The notes: generated by a model from the sequence alone, not told the origin. Shown: positions 28,744-38,294, numbered from the stretch's first letter. The stretch: 64,000 bases of DNA from Longilinea arvoryzae (GCF_001050235.1 NZ_DF967973.1:58648-122647); one strand, 5' to 3'. Numbers and translations are program-made.

Positions 28744-29973
28744 TTATTTTCGCAATGCCCCGGGCAGGACGGCCAGATCCAAATTCTTCGCGCCTAAAAA
28801 GGCGGCGAAGCGTTCCAGGCCGCGTTGGAACGCGCGCCGGAAGGCCGGGTCGGCGGCCAGGGCGGGATCGTCCAGCCAGAAGCCCATCAGGCGCAGCGTG
28901 CCGCTCGAGCGTTCCAACCGCGGATCCAGGCGCGCCACCAGCCGGTCGCCCCACAGCACGGGCAGATTGTAATAACCCCACCGCCGGGTGTCTGCCGGCT
29001 TGTAGACTTCCCATACATAATCGAACCCGAACAGCTTCTTGGCCCGGCCGCGCGCGGTGACCATGTCGAGCGGCGCCAGAAAGAGCATCTCCTCCTCGCC
29101 GCTGGCGCCCAGGGGCTGCCACGCGGCCGGGTATCCGCCCGCCCGGACGGCCTCCAACGCCGGCTGGTCCTCGCCCAGCGCGTACCAGGGTTCCGATTTG
29201 CCTTCCACCTGCACGGAAATGACTTCGCCGCGCGCCAGCATGCCGTCCAGCAAGGTCTGAGCCTCGGCCGGTTCCAGCTTGCGGTTGAGATATCCGGACA
29301 ACCCGTTGACCCAATCCAGCCGGCGGATCAGCCCCATTTCGGCGATGCGCTTGCGCGCAAAATAATCCACGGCCTCGCTTTCAGTGACGGCGCGTTCGGC
29401 TGCGGGCGGAATGACGTGCTCGCGCAGGTGGTAGATGCGCTCGAAACGCTCGCGGTGATGGACCATCACTTCGCCCGTGATCCACAGGGCGTACAGCGCC
29501 AGGGCCGACTCCTTGCGCCCGCGGTAGGCGTGCACGCGCCCGCCGCCTTCGAAATCGCGGTTGCCCAGCGGGCCGCGTTCGCGCAGGTCGGCGCGAATGC
29601 GGTTCACCAGCTCGGATTTTTCGTCCATGAAGCGCGACCAACGGTTGCCGCTTTTCCAGCGGTCCATGTGCGGCTGCCAGTACGGCAGTTCCTGCATCGG
29701 GTAGAGGAAGAGCGCGCCGCCGTAATCGAAGAAAGCCCGTTGTGCGTAAGCGTGTTGTTCGAGATACTCCGGGCGGTAGTCCAGCACGCGGCAAAACAGG
29801 TTGATATCGTGGCTGCGGGCGACCACGTTCAACGGGTCGAGCTGCAGGGCTTCGATGGCGCGCACGGCTTCGCCGGTCCCGGCGAGTCCCTGCCAGCGGC
29901 GTCCCGGCCATAGTCCCTGGCGCCCCAGGATGAAACGACGGGTATCGATGAGGGTGAGGGGGAGCGGTTGCAT
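28744..29973 (-). CDS. Winged-helix DNA glycosylase of the YcaQ/AlkX (COG3214) family
   Basis: This 409-residue protein has the family's characteristic early block AIEALQLDPLNVVARSHDIN (about 41-60). It contains the QxD motif that in YcaQ-type glycosylases performs base excision. Downstream are DYGGALFLYPMQELP and the wHTH-rich central region. YcaQ relatives unhook interstrand DNA crosslinks and excise bulky alkylated bases. Length and motifs look complete, so it is probably active. The gene is alone. It is bordered on one side by the REP-like pair, and both flanks carry the long direct repeat (28425 and 30042), which suggests the whole gene could be lost or copied by recombination. Confidence 0.82.
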   Translation of the reverse strand: MQPLPLTLIDTRRFILGRQGLWPGRRWQGLAGTGEAVRAIEALQLDPLNVVARSHDINLFCRVLDYRPEYLEQHAYAQRAFFDYGGALFLYPMQELPYWQPHMDRWKSGNRWSRFMDEKSELVNRIRADLRERGPLGNRDFEGGGRVHAYRGRKESALALYALWITGEVMVHHRERFERIYHLREHVIPPAAERAVTESEAVDYFARKRIAEMGLIRRLDWVNGLSGYLNRKLEPAEAQTLLDGMLARGEVISVQVEGKSEPWYALGEDQPALEAVRAGGYPAAWQPLGASGEEEMLFLAPLDMVTARGRAKKLFGFDYVWEVYKPADTRRWGYYNLPVLWGDRLVARLDPRLERSSGTLRLMGFWLDDPALAADPAFRRAFQRGLERFAAFLGAKNLDLAVLPGALRK

Positions 29974-30041
29974 GACGCGATTTTAGCACGTTTGTTCGAT
30001 TGATACAAGGAGGGGGAGGAAGGAAGGGTGATGAGTGAAGA

Positions 30042-30168
30042 GTGAGGAGTAATGGGGAACAGATATTCGTCAATTCGGTATTGGGTATTCGGTATTTGCG
30101 GATTGGGTATCATGGATCGAGTAGATTGGCCGCAACCAATCCGAATGACACAGGCAACCTCACGGAAG
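30042..30168 (+). repeat. Long direct repeat, copy 2 (right of YcaQ-like gene)
   Basis: Starting GTGAGGAGTAATGGGG, this matches copy 1 through the heptad tract. The common block GCGGATTGGGTATC, GGATCGA, AATCCGAATGACACAGG ends with CAACCTCACGGAAGC. It lies in the 569-bp gap 29974-30542, which also holds a second heptad array (30265-30318), an AT-rich stretch (30335-30380) that may carry the pirin promoter, and a hairpin at 30430. No gene is visible in the gap. Confidence 0.8.
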
Positions 30169-30264
30169 CTTGCGCAAATCCACGCAACAGCATACAGCGT
30201 ACAACGCTATCGAGCGAAATACCGATCCAGAGTTCGATGCAGGCGTGGCGAATATGCAATAACC

Positions 30265-30318
30265 GCATACCGAATACCGAATACCGAATACCCAATACCG
30301 AATCAACGAATACCGTAT
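30265..30318. repeat. Heptanucleotide array (ATACCGA type)
   Basis: Consecutive words such as ATACCGA, ATACCGA, ATACCGA, ATACCCA and ATACCGA are followed by diverged units. ATACCGA is the reverse complement of the TCGGTAT words in the long direct repeats, so this array is an inverted copy of the same family about 150 bp away. Confidence 0.75.
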
Positions 30319-30429
30319 CCCAAATTCTATCGATCTCCTCTATTATACAATATAATATAGATTATCTTACATAACTCAATCTTTGCCATTGCAGGCCGCA
30401 AAAAGGCCCTGAAAGGCCCCCTGCTCGAG

Positions 30430-30470
30430 GGACGGGACCGGATTTTATGGAGGAAGAACCGGTCCCGTCC
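30430..30470. other. 12-bp inverted repeat upstream of pirin
   Basis: GGACGGGACCGG (30430-30441) pairs perfectly with CCGGTCCCGTCC (30459-30470) across a 17-nt loop, about 70 bp before the pirin start. It could be an operator, a leader hairpin, or the end of an unseen upstream transcript. No T run follows. Confidence 0.5.
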
Positions 30471-30542
30471 ATGCTACAATGAAGATCGACATCGGGTGAT
30501 TCCGCACAGGAAGATACGCGTGATTTTTACAGGAGGCAGCCT

Positions 30543-31460
30543 ATGACCACCTACCGTAGTGTCCAACGCATCATCCACGCCAGTCCGACCCTCGAAGGCG
30601 CCGGCGTGCATCTCAAGCGCGCCTTCGGCTTTCACGAGCCGCATGTGTTCGATCCCTTTCTGCTGCTGGACGATTTCAGGGGCGAAAAACCCGAGGACTA
30701 CATCGCCGGCTTTCCCTGGCACCCGCACCGCGGCATCGAAACCATCACCTACGTCATCGAAGGTTCGGTCGAGCACATGGACAGCGTAGGCAACTCGGGC
30801 GCCATCCGCCCCGGCGACGTGCAGTGGATGACCGCCGGCAACGGCATTTTGCACCAGGAAATGCCCAAACCCAATCCCGAAGGCCGCATGGGCGGCTTTC
30901 AACTGTGGGCCAACCTGCCTGCCAGCCACAAGATGATGGACCCGCGCTACCGTGAAGTCTTATCCCCGACCATCCCCGAGGTCAGCCTGGACGGCGGCGC
31001 GGTGGTGCGCGTGATCGCCGGCGTCTTCAACGGCGTGCGCGGCCCGGTGGCCGATATCGTGATCGACCCCTTCTACCTGGACGTGATGCTGCCGCCCGGG
31101 GCGGTCTTCACCTGCCCTACCCCCGGCGGGCACACCGTATTTTCCTATATCTACGCCGGCAGCGGCAATTTTGCCCCGACACCTTCCGCAGTCGAGGTCG
31201 AGCCTGGGAATTATTTCGATCTGCCGCTCGACCCCCTGCCCCACAACACCTCGCTCGTGCTGTTTGGCCCGGGCGAAGCCGTGCGCATCCGGGCCGCGGA
31301 ACAGGAAACCCTGCGTTTCCTGTTGATCGCCGGCCGCCCGCTCCACGAACCGATCGCCTGGTACGGCCCGATCGTGATGAACACCCAGGCCGAGCTGACC
31401 CAGGCCTTCAAGGAGCTGCAGGCGGGCACTTTCATCAAAACCGGTAAGAAAAAGCAGTAG
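30543..31460 (+). CDS. Pirin family protein
   Basis: This 305-residue bicupin starts after ACAGGAGG. The N-terminal pirin domain shows the metal-binding set HPHRGIETITYVIEG (His, His) and HMDS (His), with GNGILHQEMP further on, which also supplies Glu. The second cupin spans about 180-290. Bacterial pirins act as quercetin 2,3-dioxygenases or as iron-dependent redox-sensing regulators. Which applies here cannot be read from sequence. The next gene in the same direction, an oxidoreductase, is 117 bp away and may be co-transcribed. Confidence 0.92.
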   Translation: MTTYRSVQRIIHASPTLEGAGVHLKRAFGFHEPHVFDPFLLLDDFRGEKPEDYIAGFPWHPHRGIETITYVIEGSVEHMDSVGNSGAIRPGDVQWMTAGNGILHQEMPKPNPEGRMGGFQLWANLPASHKMMDPRYREVLSPTIPEVSLDGGAVVRVIAGVFNGVRGPVADIVIDPFYLDVMLPPGAVFTCPTPGGHTVFSYIYAGSGNFAPTPSAVEVEPGNYFDLPLDPLPHNTSLVLFGPGEAVRIRAAEQETLRFLLIAGRPLHEPIAWYGPIVMNTQAELTQAFKELQAGTFIKTGKKKQ

Positions 31461-31577
31461 AATCACGTATATACGAAATTTCAAACCTGGATTAGGGATT
31501 TTTCAAGTCCTTTTCAGGCCCTTGGGTTGAAAAAACCGCCTGTTGTGTCATTCCTGCAAGCGAAAGCGAGCGCATGA

Positions 31578-32543
31578 ATGAAAGCCGCCGTTTATCACCG
31601 TTATGGACCGCCGGAGGTTCTATCCATCGAGGAGATCGCCGCGCCTGAGATCCAGGCGGAAGGCCATGAAGACCGCGTGCTGATCGAGGTGCACGCCGCC
31701 GCAATGAACCCATTCGACGTGCTGCACCGCAGCGGGTTCCTGCCCGTGCGGCCTTCGGCGGGCTGGTTTGCGCCGAAATACCCGGTGCTGGGCATCGACG
31801 TGGCCGGGACGGTAGCCGCGGTGGGCAAAAACGTCACCCGGATGCAGGTCGGCGACGCGGTGTACGGCATCTGCCTGGGCACGCACGCCGGGTTCGTGCG
31901 TGCGCACGAACGGACCGTGGCAAAAATGCCGGCCAACCTGACCTTCACACAGGCCGCCGCCATCCCCACCGCGGCTTTGACCGCGCTGCAGGGGCTGCGC
32001 GATTTTGGGCAGGTCGTGGCCGGTCAAAACGTGCTGATCAACGGCGCCTCGGGCGGGGTCGGGCATTTTGCCGTGCAGATTGCCAAATCTTTCGGCGCGC
32101 AGGTCACCGCCGTGACCAGCACCCCCAACCTGGAATGGATGCCGGCGCTCGGTGCGGACCGCTGGATCGACTATACCCGTGAAGATTTCACCCGCAGCGG
32201 TCCTAAGTACGACCTGATCTACGATGCCGTGGCGAAGCGCAGGTATTTCGAGTGCAAGCCGGCGCTGACGCCCAGCGGATTGTACCTCACCGAGAATTCG
32301 CTGAAGCCCAAATTCCAGTTCTTTCAGGTGATTTTCAGCCTGCTACGCGGCGATCAGCGCGTGCGCACCCACATGGCGCGGCCGAACGCCGAGGACCTGG
32401 ATTTCTTGCGCTCGCTGGTCGAGGATGGGAAGCTGAAGCCGGTGATCGGGAAGGTTTACCCGTTGGATGAGATCGTCGCGGCGCACCGCCACCTGGAGGG
32501 CGGCCACGCCAGGGGCAAAATTGTGATTCAGGTGGCAGACTAG
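31578..32543 (+). CDS. Zinc-independent medium-chain dehydrogenase (quinone-oxidoreductase-like)
   Basis: This 321-residue protein of the MDR superfamily has a GroES-like N-terminal domain (VHAAAMNPFDVLHRSG, PVLGIDVAGTVAAVG) and a Rossmann domain. The NADPH motif is VLINGASGGVGHFAVQIAKSFGA near 152-174. The zinc-ligand cysteines of alcohol dehydrogenases are absent, which places it with NADPH:quinone reductases and enoyl reductases. The C-terminus AHRHLEGGHARGKIVIQV is typical. Substrate unknown. It follows pirin in the same orientation, suggesting a shared redox-stress role (inference). Confidence 0.9.
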   Translation: MKAAVYHRYGPPEVLSIEEIAAPEIQAEGHEDRVLIEVHAAAMNPFDVLHRSGFLPVRPSAGWFAPKYPVLGIDVAGTVAAVGKNVTRMQVGDAVYGICLGTHAGFVRAHERTVAKMPANLTFTQAAAIPTAALTALQGLRDFGQVVAGQNVLINGASGGVGHFAVQIAKSFGAQVTAVTSTPNLEWMPALGADRWIDYTREDFTRSGPKYDLIYDAVAKRRYFECKPALTPSGLYLTENSLKPKFQFFQVIFSLLRGDQRVRTHMARPNAEDLDFLRSLVEDGKLKPVIGKVYPLDEIVAAHRHLEGGHARGKIVIQVAD

Positions 32544-32717
32544 CCGAAATCAGCGCTCGGTAGCCCACCCGGGCCGCGGAAAAGGAAGCCCGGTGGCTCC
32601 GGTCGATCACCGGCCGGATCGATATCCGAAATATTCCCGGGGGTCAACTTCCCCCCTGCGCGAGGTTTCATTGTACAATTCCTTTTCGTAACCAATCATC
32701 GCAGGGGATATCAAATT

Positions 32718-35612
32718 ATGGACCTTGTATCTCGGGAAAAAGAGTTGGCTCTGTTGTCCGCCGCGCTGGATCGAGCGCAGGCGGGTTCGTTTCAAATCGT
32801 ATTCGTGACCGGCGAACCCGGCGCGGGCAAGACGGCCCTGGTCGAAACCTTTATCGAACATGCCCGCAAGCAATACCCCGATTTGTTGACCGGCGAAGGC
32901 AAATGTTTCGAGATTTCCGGCGCCGGGCAGGAGCCCTATTCTCCCTTCCTGAGCCTCCTCGACGGCATATACACCTCGCCATCCGTCAACGCCGGCTGGA
33001 TTCTGCTGACCCGGGCCATGGCCGACCTGGCCCCGGATTGGCTTCAGATTCTGCCGGCCGGCAACGTGGCCGCGGCGGTCATCCGCAGCATCCAGTGGGG
33101 GCAGCGCGAATTCGGCGACAAGGGCGAAGGCATCGACAAACAGCGTCACATGGTCCAATTCGCAAATATCCTGCGCCTGGCCAGCAAGGATCACCCCGTG
33201 CTGTTGTGGGTCGATGATTTGCAGTGGTCCGATAACGCCTCGCTCGACCTGATTTCCTTCCTGGCCGACCAGATTTCGACCGAGCACATTCTGCTCATCT
33301 GCGCCTTCCGCCCGACCGACGTGGCTTCCCCCACCCCGTTCGGCCCGCACCCGGTGCGTAAACTGGTCAGCCAGCTCAAGCAGCACGCCAGATGCAGCGA
33401 GATCAAGCTGTCGAATTTCACCCTGGCGAATACCGAACAATACCTCGAATTGCGCGAACACCACCTGCCCCGGGCATTCATCAAACGCCTGTGGCGCGAA
33501 TCGGGCGGCAATCCGCTCTTCATCCGCGAATATCTGGCCCTCCTGCACGCCAAACATCTGACCCAGCGCGAGAAGGGTTACTTCATCCTTGCCCAACCCG
33601 AAGTGGAGGTGGAAATTCCCCCCTCGGTGGAAGCCGTCATCCACCAGCGCCTCGACCTGATCGCCCAGGACCTGAAACACCTGCTATCCTATGCCAGCGT
33701 GCAGGGCGAGCGCTTCACATCGCACGTGCTGACCGGCTCGCTGGGAACGACGGCCGAATTGCCGGTGCTCGACGCGCTCGACCGCCTCGAATCCGATTAC
33801 AAATTGATCTCCGAACTCGAGGACAAGCAACTGGTGGTCAAATTCGGCGCGGGCTACAAGTTCGTCCACGCCCTGATCCAACAGGTGCTCTATAAGGAAC
33901 TGTCCGGCAGCCAGCGCCGCCTGCTGCACCTGACCATCGCCCGCCTGCTCGAACAGTTGTATTCGACCGAGGCGCCCGCGTACGCCACCGAGCTGGCCCA
34001 TCATTACGAACTGGGTGGCGATATTCCGCGCGCGTTGGATTACTACCATCAGGCGGTCCAGAATGCCCTGGCCGTGCAGTCGCTGGACGACGCCGGCGAA
34101 GCTATTGCCTCGATCCAGCGGCTGGCTGAACTCATTCGCGATCGGCTCTGGCTGGCGCGGGCCCTGCTGCTCCAGGCCGAGACGCTTTTCTGGAAGGGTG
34201 CTTACAGCAGCGCCGTGGATACCACCCGGGAGGGCGAGCGGCTTTGCGAGGAACTGCGCCAACCGGTGATGCACGCCTATTTCCATTACTGGCAGGCGCG
34301 CTCGCTGCGCTGCCTGGGGCGCATCAGCGAATCGGTCGAGACCGCCAAACTGGCGCTCGAACTCCTGACCGGCCAACCCGACACGGCCCGCCTGGCGGGG
34401 CTGCTGCATGCCTACCTGGGCAGCGTCAGCGATTCGCTTTCCCTCGACGACCAGCGCCAGCACCTCCTGACCGCCCTGGAAATCGCCGACCAACACGGCC
34501 TGCCGGACGTGCGGGCGCGCGCATTGATCGAACAGGCCTGGATTGCCATCAACCGCCTCGACCAACCCCAACAAGCAGTGAAATTTGCCCAACAGGCGGC
34601 CCGCGACGCGCGCGAACACAATCTTCTCAACGAACAGGTGAGCTGCCTGCGCCTGGAAGCCTTTGGCTACCTGCGCCTCGATCAGGGGCATGAAGCTTTT
34701 TCGAAGGATGAGGAAGCGGTCGCCCTGGCCCGCCAGCACGGCCTGCCGGTGGCGCTGCACCTGGCCCTCTATTCGCAGTCCTTTTCGGCGGCCTGCGGGT
34801 TGGGCGACCTGCAACGCGCCCTGCAGGCTCTGAGCGAATCGATCGCCATTGCCGGCCAATATCACTTCCCGGTCAGCCGCAACCTGTGGGGCCAGTGGTT
34901 CAACCTCAATTTCAGCCTGGGGCGTTGGGACGAAGCGCGCCGGGGACGCGACAATTTGTACGCTTCGCTCGGCTCCTCCTACCAGCGCGGCCTGGGGTAC
35001 GATTACTGCCTGCAGGGCCACCTGGCCTTTGGCCAGGGTCAACTCGAACAGGCCATCGAGTTCTATCGAAAATCCATCGCCATGTACAACCGCTACAGCC
35101 CGGATGAGCGCGATACCCGCAGCGTGGAACCTTACCTGGGCGCCGCGCTGGTGAAAATGGGCCATTGCGACTCGGCCCGCGAGATCGTGCAGCGCGCGCT
35201 TACCTACTGGGATGGGCGTTACCCGGCCCGCCACGCCAACTGCCTGCGGATTCTGGCGGACATCGACCTGAGCGCCGGGAAAACAGAAGAAGCCATCCGT
35301 CAATTGCACGCCGCCGAGAGCGCTGCCGCGGGCGCGGCGGCCGAGTACCCCTGGCCGGTTCAGCCCCAGATTCAAACCAGTCTGGCGCGGGCCTGCATCG
35401 CGGCCGGGCGCGGCGGCGATGCCATCCAATCCGCCCTCGCGGCGTACCAGAGTTATTCCGCCACCGGGCACTTCCTGCGCGGCGAGGCGGCTTACCTCGC
35501 CGGGCAGGCCTACGCGACGGACGGCAAACCCGAACTGGCCATCGGTTACTTCAACGAAGCGCGCGATACCCTCGAAAAACTGGGGTTGAGCGACCCGGAG
35601 AAGGCCGGTTAG
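32718..35612 (+). CDS. STAND-type AAA ATPase with helical repeats (MalT/adenylate-cyclase-associated-like)
   Basis: In this 964-residue protein, residues 1-300 are a signal-transduction ATPase module with Walker A GEPGAGKTALVE near 33-44 and Walker B VLLWVDDLQWSD near 163-174. A winged-helix stretch covers about 290-400. From about 410 to 960 the sequence is helical with TPR-like repeats (LAHHYELGGDIPRALDYYHQ, AYATDGKPELAIGYFNEA). No DNA-binding, cyclase or kinase domain is attached. This layout matches ligand-triggered oligomerising switches that usually carry an effector. Here the effector may be a partner protein. AGGGGA precedes the ATG. Confidence 0.82.
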   Translation: MDLVSREKELALLSAALDRAQAGSFQIVFVTGEPGAGKTALVETFIEHARKQYPDLLTGEGKCFEISGAGQEPYSPFLSLLDGIYTSPSVNAGWILLTRAMADLAPDWLQILPAGNVAAAVIRSIQWGQREFGDKGEGIDKQRHMVQFANILRLASKDHPVLLWVDDLQWSDNASLDLISFLADQISTEHILLICAFRPTDVASPTPFGPHPVRKLVSQLKQHARCSEIKLSNFTLANTEQYLELREHHLPRAFIKRLWRESGGNPLFIREYLALLHAKHLTQREKGYFILAQPEVEVEIPPSVEAVIHQRLDLIAQDLKHLLSYASVQGERFTSHVLTGSLGTTAELPVLDALDRLESDYKLISELEDKQLVVKFGAGYKFVHALIQQVLYKELSGSQRRLLHLTIARLLEQLYSTEAPAYATELAHHYELGGDIPRALDYYHQAVQNALAVQSLDDAGEAIASIQRLAELIRDRLWLARALLLQAETLFWKGAYSSAVDTTREGERLCEELRQPVMHAYFHYWQARSLRCLGRISESVETAKLALELLTGQPDTARLAGLLHAYLGSVSDSLSLDDQRQHLLTALEIADQHGLPDVRARALIEQAWIAINRLDQPQQAVKFAQQAARDAREHNLLNEQVSCLRLEAFGYLRLDQGHEAFSKDEEAVALARQHGLPVALHLALYSQSFSAACGLGDLQRALQALSESIAIAGQYHFPVSRNLWGQWFNLNFSLGRWDEARRGRDNLYASLGSSYQRGLGYDYCLQGHLAFGQGQLEQAIEFYRKSIAMYNRYSPDERDTRSVEPYLGAALVKMGHCDSAREIVQRALTYWDGRYPARHANCLRILADIDLSAGKTEEAIRQLHAAESAAAGAAAEYPWPVQPQIQTSLARACIAAGRGGDAIQSALAAYQSYSATGHFLRGEAAYLAGQAYATDGKPELAIGYFNEARDTLEKLGLSDPEKAG

Positions 35613-35673
35613 GGCGCGAGGCGTAAAACTTTTTATATGCTTTTTCGTATATGGTGTATAAAGAGGTGAAAAA

Positions 35674-36036
35674 ATGAGCTTTCTCGGCAATCTTCTCTGG
35701 TTCCTGCTGGGCGGTTTCATCCCGTTCCTGCTCTATCTGGTGGCCGGCATCGTGCTGTGCGTTACCATCATCGGCATTCCCTTCGGCGTGCAGTGCTTCA
35801 AGCTGGCCGGTCTGTCTGCCTTTCCCTTCGGCAGGGATGTCGAAATCGGGCAGTTCGGCGCCTTCGGCCTGATCGGCAACATCCTGTGGATCATGCTGGC
35901 CGGCTGGGAACTGGCCATCACCCACATCGTGCTCGGCCTGATCTTCTACATCACCATCATCGGCATTCCCTTCGGCCGGCAGCACTTCAAACTGGCCCGG
36001 CTGGCCTTTGTGCCGTTTGGAGCGACGATCCGGTAG
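35674..36036 (+). CDS. YccF domain-containing membrane protein
   Basis: This 120-residue protein consists of two similar halves, each with a hydrophobic helix pair and the sequence TIIGIPFG (GIVLCVTIIGIPFGVQCFK; FYITIIGIPFGRQHFK). This is the internal duplication typical of YccF (DUF307). Function unknown; the protein is in the inner membrane. GAGGTG precedes the ATG, and an intrinsic terminator follows. Confidence 0.92.
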   Translation: MSFLGNLLWFLLGGFIPFLLYLVAGIVLCVTIIGIPFGVQCFKLAGLSAFPFGRDVEIGQFGAFGLIGNILWIMLAGWELAITHIVLGLIFYITIIGIPFGRQHFKLARLAFVPFGATIR

Positions 36037-36045
36037 AAAAGTCTG

Positions 36046-36078
36046 ATATTCGTTGATTCGTCAACTCGGTATTCGGGG
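36046..36078. repeat. Heptanucleotide tract (TATTCGT type)
   Basis: TATTCGT, TGATTCG, TCAACTCGG, TATTCGG follow one another just after the YccF stop. They belong to the family found in the long direct repeats near 28.4 and 30.0 kb and again near 38.33 kb (ATACCGG, ATCAACG, ATACCGG on the other strand). Confidence 0.6.
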
Positions 36079-36085
36079 ATCCGTG

Positions 36086-36125
36086 AGAAGAAGGATGCAG
36101 ATTTTCCATCCTTCTTCTTTTTTTC
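36086..36125 (+). terminator. Intrinsic terminator after yccF
   Basis: AGAAGAAGGATG (36086-36097) and CATCCTTCTTCT (36107-36118) form a 12-bp stem with a 9-nt loop, followed by a T run. Confidence 0.85.
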
Positions 36126-36231
36126 TCTTCTCCGGGATATATCGCGGACACAGCCTGGAAATGACCGATCGCCGCCAACGAATTCGTCGTTGGGCCCTTA
36201 CGCCGCCCGGGAATCCCGGAGGTCCTCAATG

Positions 36232-36362
36232 TCTCCGTGGTGAAACCCTCTTCCGCCACTCAGCCTTCCACAAACATACACCTATTTATTCTTCTCTCAT
36301 CCATAATTTTCTTCTCCGTGTCCTCCGTACCCTTACGGGCATAATGTCTCCGTGGTGATTAC
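36232..36362. repeat. CTCCGTGGTG-type dispersed repeat, with note on gap 36126-36447
   Basis: TCTCCGTGGTGA occurs at about 36232 and again at about 36347. CGTGTCCTCCGT lies just before the second copy. Comparable CTCCGTGTCCTCCGTGG strings are scattered in many environmental genomes. The rest of the gap holds AT-rich sequence that may carry the promoter of the TolB-like lipoprotein. I see no gene. Confidence 0.6.
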
Positions 36363-36447
36363 CTCCCATCCATGCTTTCAGGAACCATTCCAATACTTAT
36401 TTCGTCTTATTTCTCATATTACATCCTCTTCAGGAGAGACTCACATC

Positions 36448-37677
36448 ATGAAACGCTTCTTCTTTATCGTTATCCTGTTCAGCGCCTTCAGCCTGTTGAT
36501 GGCCGGCTGCCTGCCGCTGGCAACCGTTCCGGTATCCTCTTCCACCAGCGCACCCGTCGAACCGACCGTCGAAGTCCTGCCCGTCGAACCGGACGGAGGC
36601 CCGGGCAACACCCCGGCCACCGGCCAGCCGGGCGATCCCACCCAACCCCTGACGGAGTCGATCGTCGCTTTCGTGGGGCAGGACGGCAACATCGCGCTGC
36701 TGAACGTCGCCAGCGGCCAGAAGACGCCGGTCACCAGCGACGCCGCCACGTACGGCCCCGACAATTCCACCCCGGTGGTGATCTATCAGAATCCGAAATG
36801 GTCCTCGGACGGGCGGTACCTGGCCTTCGAACGCCAGGTCGGCACGCCCAGCAAGGAAGGCTTCGACTTCGCCTACGCGCTGCTGGTCTATGATTTCGAG
36901 AGCGGCGAGACGCGCGTCGCGCAGGACGGCCTGCAGACCGCCGGCTTCGCCTGGAAACCGGGCACCCACCTGCTGGCCTTCGGCCTGGCAGTTCAGCCAG
37001 GCTACTTCGTCACGCGCGGCGGAGTGGACTCGAGCCTGGCTACCGGCATCTCAGCGGTGGACGTCGACACGCTGAGCGGTTCGCGCCTGGTGGCGCCGGA
37101 GAACGGCTTTGCGCTGGTCAATCCCAACTGGTCGCCGGACGGCCGGATCCTCAGCTTCGAAGAAGTGAATTATATGGAAGGTCGCGGCAACTTCGCCTTC
37201 TACGATTTCACCGCCGGCGCGTTTACGCACTGGGATAAAGCCATCGGCTCGGTGAGCTGGGCGCCGGACGGCAGCAAACTGCTGCACGACAACCTGAACT
37301 ACGCCCCATCTTTCAGCGAGCGCATCTTCGAAATCAACCGCGACGGCTCGAACGAACGCCAACTCACCCCGGACGCCGAGAACGCCTACGCCTACAATCC
37401 GCTCTACTCCCCCGACGGCAGCCAGATCGCCTATATCGCCGCCCGGGGCCAGGATACCGACACGACCGCCGCGCTGATGGTCATGCCCGCTTCCGGCGGC
37501 GAGGCGCGCGAACTGGCCAGCCAGGCCCAAATCTATACTCTGGCCTGGACTCCGGACGGCCAGAACCTGCTCGCCTCCACCGGCAACTATCCGGACCTCA
37601 AGGTCACCCTGATCGCGCTGGCAGACGGTTCGCAGACCGCGCTGGCCGACGGCTGGCAGGCGGTGATGCGGCCGTAG
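36448..37677 (+). CDS. Lipoprotein with TolB/PD40-like beta-propeller
   Basis: This 409-residue protein starts at the ATG after AGGAGA. A longer frame to 36352 lacks a signal. The signal peptide ends in a lipobox (LLMAGC, Cys20). After a Pro/Thr-rich linker come WD40-like PD40 repeats marked by WSSDGRYLAFE, NWSPDGRILSFE, WAPDGSKLLHD, YSPDGSQIAYI and WTPDGQNLLAS. That makes five or six blades. Such propellers bind proteins or carbohydrates at the outside of the membrane. TolB itself acts with Tol-Pal, but no tol genes are near and the organism is probably not a classical diderm. Binding partner unknown. Confidence 0.85.
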   Translation: MKRFFFIVILFSAFSLLMAGCLPLATVPVSSSTSAPVEPTVEVLPVEPDGGPGNTPATGQPGDPTQPLTESIVAFVGQDGNIALLNVASGQKTPVTSDAATYGPDNSTPVVIYQNPKWSSDGRYLAFERQVGTPSKEGFDFAYALLVYDFESGETRVAQDGLQTAGFAWKPGTHLLAFGLAVQPGYFVTRGGVDSSLATGISAVDVDTLSGSRLVAPENGFALVNPNWSPDGRILSFEEVNYMEGRGNFAFYDFTAGAFTHWDKAIGSVSWAPDGSKLLHDNLNYAPSFSERIFEINRDGSNERQLTPDAENAYAYNPLYSPDGSQIAYIAARGQDTDTTAALMVMPASGGEARELASQAQIYTLAWTPDGQNLLASTGNYPDLKVTLIALADGSQTALADGWQAVMRP

Positions 37678-37785
37678 GCAATTTGATGTTTTTTCGGATG
37701 TTTTCGATTTTGGGTTGAGGGCAGTCTCTTTCGTGTTACACTCGCTCCGCGATCGCAATCCGATGACAAGAGAGGGAAACACAGC

Positions 37786-38268
37786 ATGATTACGTTCGAG
37801 AAATTCGAAGAAAGAGACATCGAAGTCCTGACCCCGATCCTGAAGCGGGCTTTCGATGAGGACACGCGAATCCATTTGAACCGGCCGGAAGGCGGTCCGG
37901 AGGGATACGCCAACGGCGAATTCCTGCGGAAATGGGCCTTTCACGAAGGCGTCACTTCCTTCAAGATCCTGGTGGATGGCAAGACCGCCGGCTCGACCTT
38001 CCTGTGGATCAACCCCCAGACCCACGTGAACTTCCTGGGCAACGTCTACCTGGATGTGGTCTATCAGAACCAGGGCCTCGGGCAGCAGGTCTGGGAGAAG
38101 ATCGAGGCTCTATACCCGGATACCCGGGTCTGGCAGACCGAGACCCCCGGTTTTTCACGCCGCAACCATTACTTCTACGTCATGAAATGTGGCTTCAAGA
38201 TCGTCCGGATCGAGAACCCCAGAGACTTGCTCGAAGCGAATTACATCTTCGAAAAAGTCATGCAGTAA
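37786..38268 (+). CDS. GNAT family N-acetyltransferase
   Basis: This 160-residue protein follows the GNAT pattern: MITFEKFEERDIEVLTPILK at the start, central strands, the acetyl-CoA loop region VVYQNQGLGQQVWEKIE near 88-104, and a closing SRRNHYFYVMKCGFKIVRIE. In the canonical loop Q/RxxGxG/A the sequence is QNQGLGQ, intact. Substrate unknown. AGAGAGG precedes the ATG. A strong terminator follows. Confidence 0.88.
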   Translation: MITFEKFEERDIEVLTPILKRAFDEDTRIHLNRPEGGPEGYANGEFLRKWAFHEGVTSFKILVDGKTAGSTFLWINPQTHVNFLGNVYLDVVYQNQGLGQQVWEKIEALYPDTRVWQTETPGFSRRNHYFYVMKCGFKIVRIENPRDLLEANYIFEKVMQ

Positions 38269-38294
38269 ACGGGTCATTCGATCCGGGGAAATTC

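Noticed and set aside
33684..35720. Reverse-strand open frame of 678 codons opposite the STAND ATPase
   Set aside because: It is antisense to a gene with clear Walker motifs and TPR repeats. The long frame reflects high GC and biased third positions.
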